Assembly (NCBI RefSeq): GCF_000243115.2
Contig: NZ_CP007035.1
Span: 4,633,344-4,697,343, forward strand
Direction: 5' to 3'
DNA: 64,000 nt
Source of the DNA: Niabella soli DSM 19437
Lineage (GTDB): Bacteria; Bacteroidota; Bacteroidia; Chitinophagales; Chitinophagaceae
The notes under the pieces are model-generated. The model saw nothing but the letters and a program-made list of their open reading frames with translations, was not told where the DNA came from and did not search any database. Both the position numbers and the translations under genes were made by a program. Below are positions 63,392 to 64,000 of the stretch, one piece after another (position 1 is the stretch's first letter; every line of letters begins with the position of its first letter).

Positions 63392-63979
63392 ATGAGTGTC
63401 AAAAAGGAAATTGAAGAAATAATTGAACCAAAGGACGTTTTTGTGGGGAAGAAAGACGCCCCTGTTACATTAATGGAATTTGGGGAATATGAAAGTGAAG
63501 AGTGTGCCAAGGCGAACGAGATCGTTAAGCAGGTGCTCGAAAACTATGAAGGGTCCGTTAAATTCAATTTTCGTCATTTCCCCCAAACCCGGATCCATCA
63601 GCGAAGCTTAAAAGCTGCGGAGTCCGCCATAGCTGCGGCGCAGGAAGGTAAGTTTTGGGAAATGCATAATGTATTATTTCAGAACAGGAGAAATCTGGGC
63701 ACCACGAGTCTTAAGCTCCACTCCAAAGATGCAGGTGTAAAAAACAAAAATTTTTTAGAAGAGCTGGTTAACGGAACTTACGGCTGGCAGGTGCAGGATG
63801 ATTTAAAATATGGGTTGGATCTGGGGGTAAAGGAAGTGCCCACCTTTTTTGTAAACGGCGCAATGATAAAAGGAAAAACCACTTATGCGTTGCTGAGCAG
63901 TGCCATAGATGAAGCATTGAAAGGCGCCCAAAAAAAAGGCCGCTACAAAAACCAAAGCCAAGCCAAAAGCCGCTTCTAA
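63392..63979 (+). CDS. DsbA-like thioredoxin-fold protein with altered active site, 3' end probably frameshifted
   Basis: A 195-residue protein as read. Residues ~17-175 are a DsbA-family thioredoxin fold: KDAPVTLMEFGEYESEECAKA opens it, FNFRHFPQTRIHQRSLKAAESAIAA covers the inserted helices, and VKEVPTFFVNG carries the cis-Pro loop. The usual CxxC reads SEEC, so the reactive first Cys is missing. No signal peptide is seen. Near the end an A8 run (63930-63937) separates this frame from a Lys/Ala-rich frame that stays open to the window edge; removal of one A would join the two. The printed C-terminus after residue ~180 is therefore doubtful. Confidence 0.75.
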   Translation: MSVKKEIEEIIEPKDVFVGKKDAPVTLMEFGEYESEECAKANEIVKQVLENYEGSVKFNFRHFPQTRIHQRSLKAAESAIAAAQEGKFWEMHNVLFQNRRNLGTTSLKLHSKDAGVKNKNFLEELVNGTYGWQVQDDLKYGLDLGVKEVPTFFVNGAMIKGKTTYALLSSAIDEALKGAQKKGRYKNQSQAKSRF

Positions 63980-64000
63980 AACGGCAGCAAAGGCTAAAGA
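63930..64000 (+). other. A8 homopolymer and Lys/Ala-rich open frame running off the window
   Basis: With seven instead of eight A bases the DsbA-like frame would continue as QKKAATKTKAKPKAASKT and so on, a Lys/Ala-rich tail like those of many DNA- or RNA-binding bacterial proteins. This frame has no stop up to position 64000. It could be the true 3' end of the gene. Confidence 0.55.

Noticed and set aside
1-64000. CRISPR arrays, prophage or an intact insertion sequence
   Set aside because: No regularly spaced direct repeats, integrase, transposase or phage structural genes were seen anywhere in the window.

Overview
The window comes from a member of the Bacteroidota, most likely the family Chitinophagaceae (a Niabella/Niastella/Chitinophaga-like soil organism; this placement is inferred from gene content and style, not from a search). 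The signs are a SusD-type polysaccharide utilisation locus, many lipoproteins with short lipoboxes, TamL/TamB, an HMA-DUF3347 copper protein, promoters of the TAnnTTTG type, and intergenic DNA full of small dispersed repeats.

Positions 1-15850 are one tightly packed + strand polysaccharide utilisation operon. It starts inside susD (susC lies outside) and continues with an IPT/TIG lipoprotein, an alginate-lyase-fold polysaccharide lyase, a GH88 unsaturated uronyl hydrolase, GH97, an MFS sugar porter, a GH28-like beta-helix enzyme, a GH127/GH146 beta-L-arabinofuranosidase, an alpha/beta-hydrolase of unknown specificity, a second paralogous lyase and GH43. Together they suggest an acidic, arabinose-containing plant polymer: lyases cut at uronates, GH88 removes the unsaturated end sugar, the other hydrolases trim side chains and the MFS protein imports a sugar. 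Next come a tRNA-Pro(CGG) with a degenerate tRNA-Pro-like copy in front of it (minus strand), then a GH2 enzyme.

Positions 19125-29054 are mostly housekeeping: terC, pyrD and ung on the minus strand, cbpA-cbpM, an M1 peptidase, a DUF983 protein and rpsA. Positions 29510-34663 (minus) hold a YceI lipoprotein and a four-gene copper-handling operon: Cys/His-rich secreted protein, HMA-like/DUF3347 protein, multicopper oxidase with a C-terminal barrel-like extension, and a Cys-rich lipoprotein. Positions 35109-37086 (plus) carry an aldo/keto reductase and two alkylation repair genes (ogt, alkA-like). Positions 38167-48628 (minus) carry a flavin reductase, an ABC-F ATPase, a membrane protein and the tamL-tamB pair.

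Positions 48781-64000 hold a GH29 fucosidase, an MFS exporter, a deoxynucleoside kinase, folK, sppA, an ABC-2 permease, an SRPBCC protein, queG, an isoaspartyl peptidase/asparaginase, clpB and a DsbA-like protein whose 3' end looks frameshifted at an A8 run. No CRISPR array, rRNA, intact insertion sequence or prophage was seen. The most unusual items are the tandem tRNA-Pro-like unit, the apparent frameshift at the window end, the copper operon with metal-site losses and an almost leaderless promoter, a palindromic operator at 26806-26843, and several families of dispersed repeats, one MITE-like.
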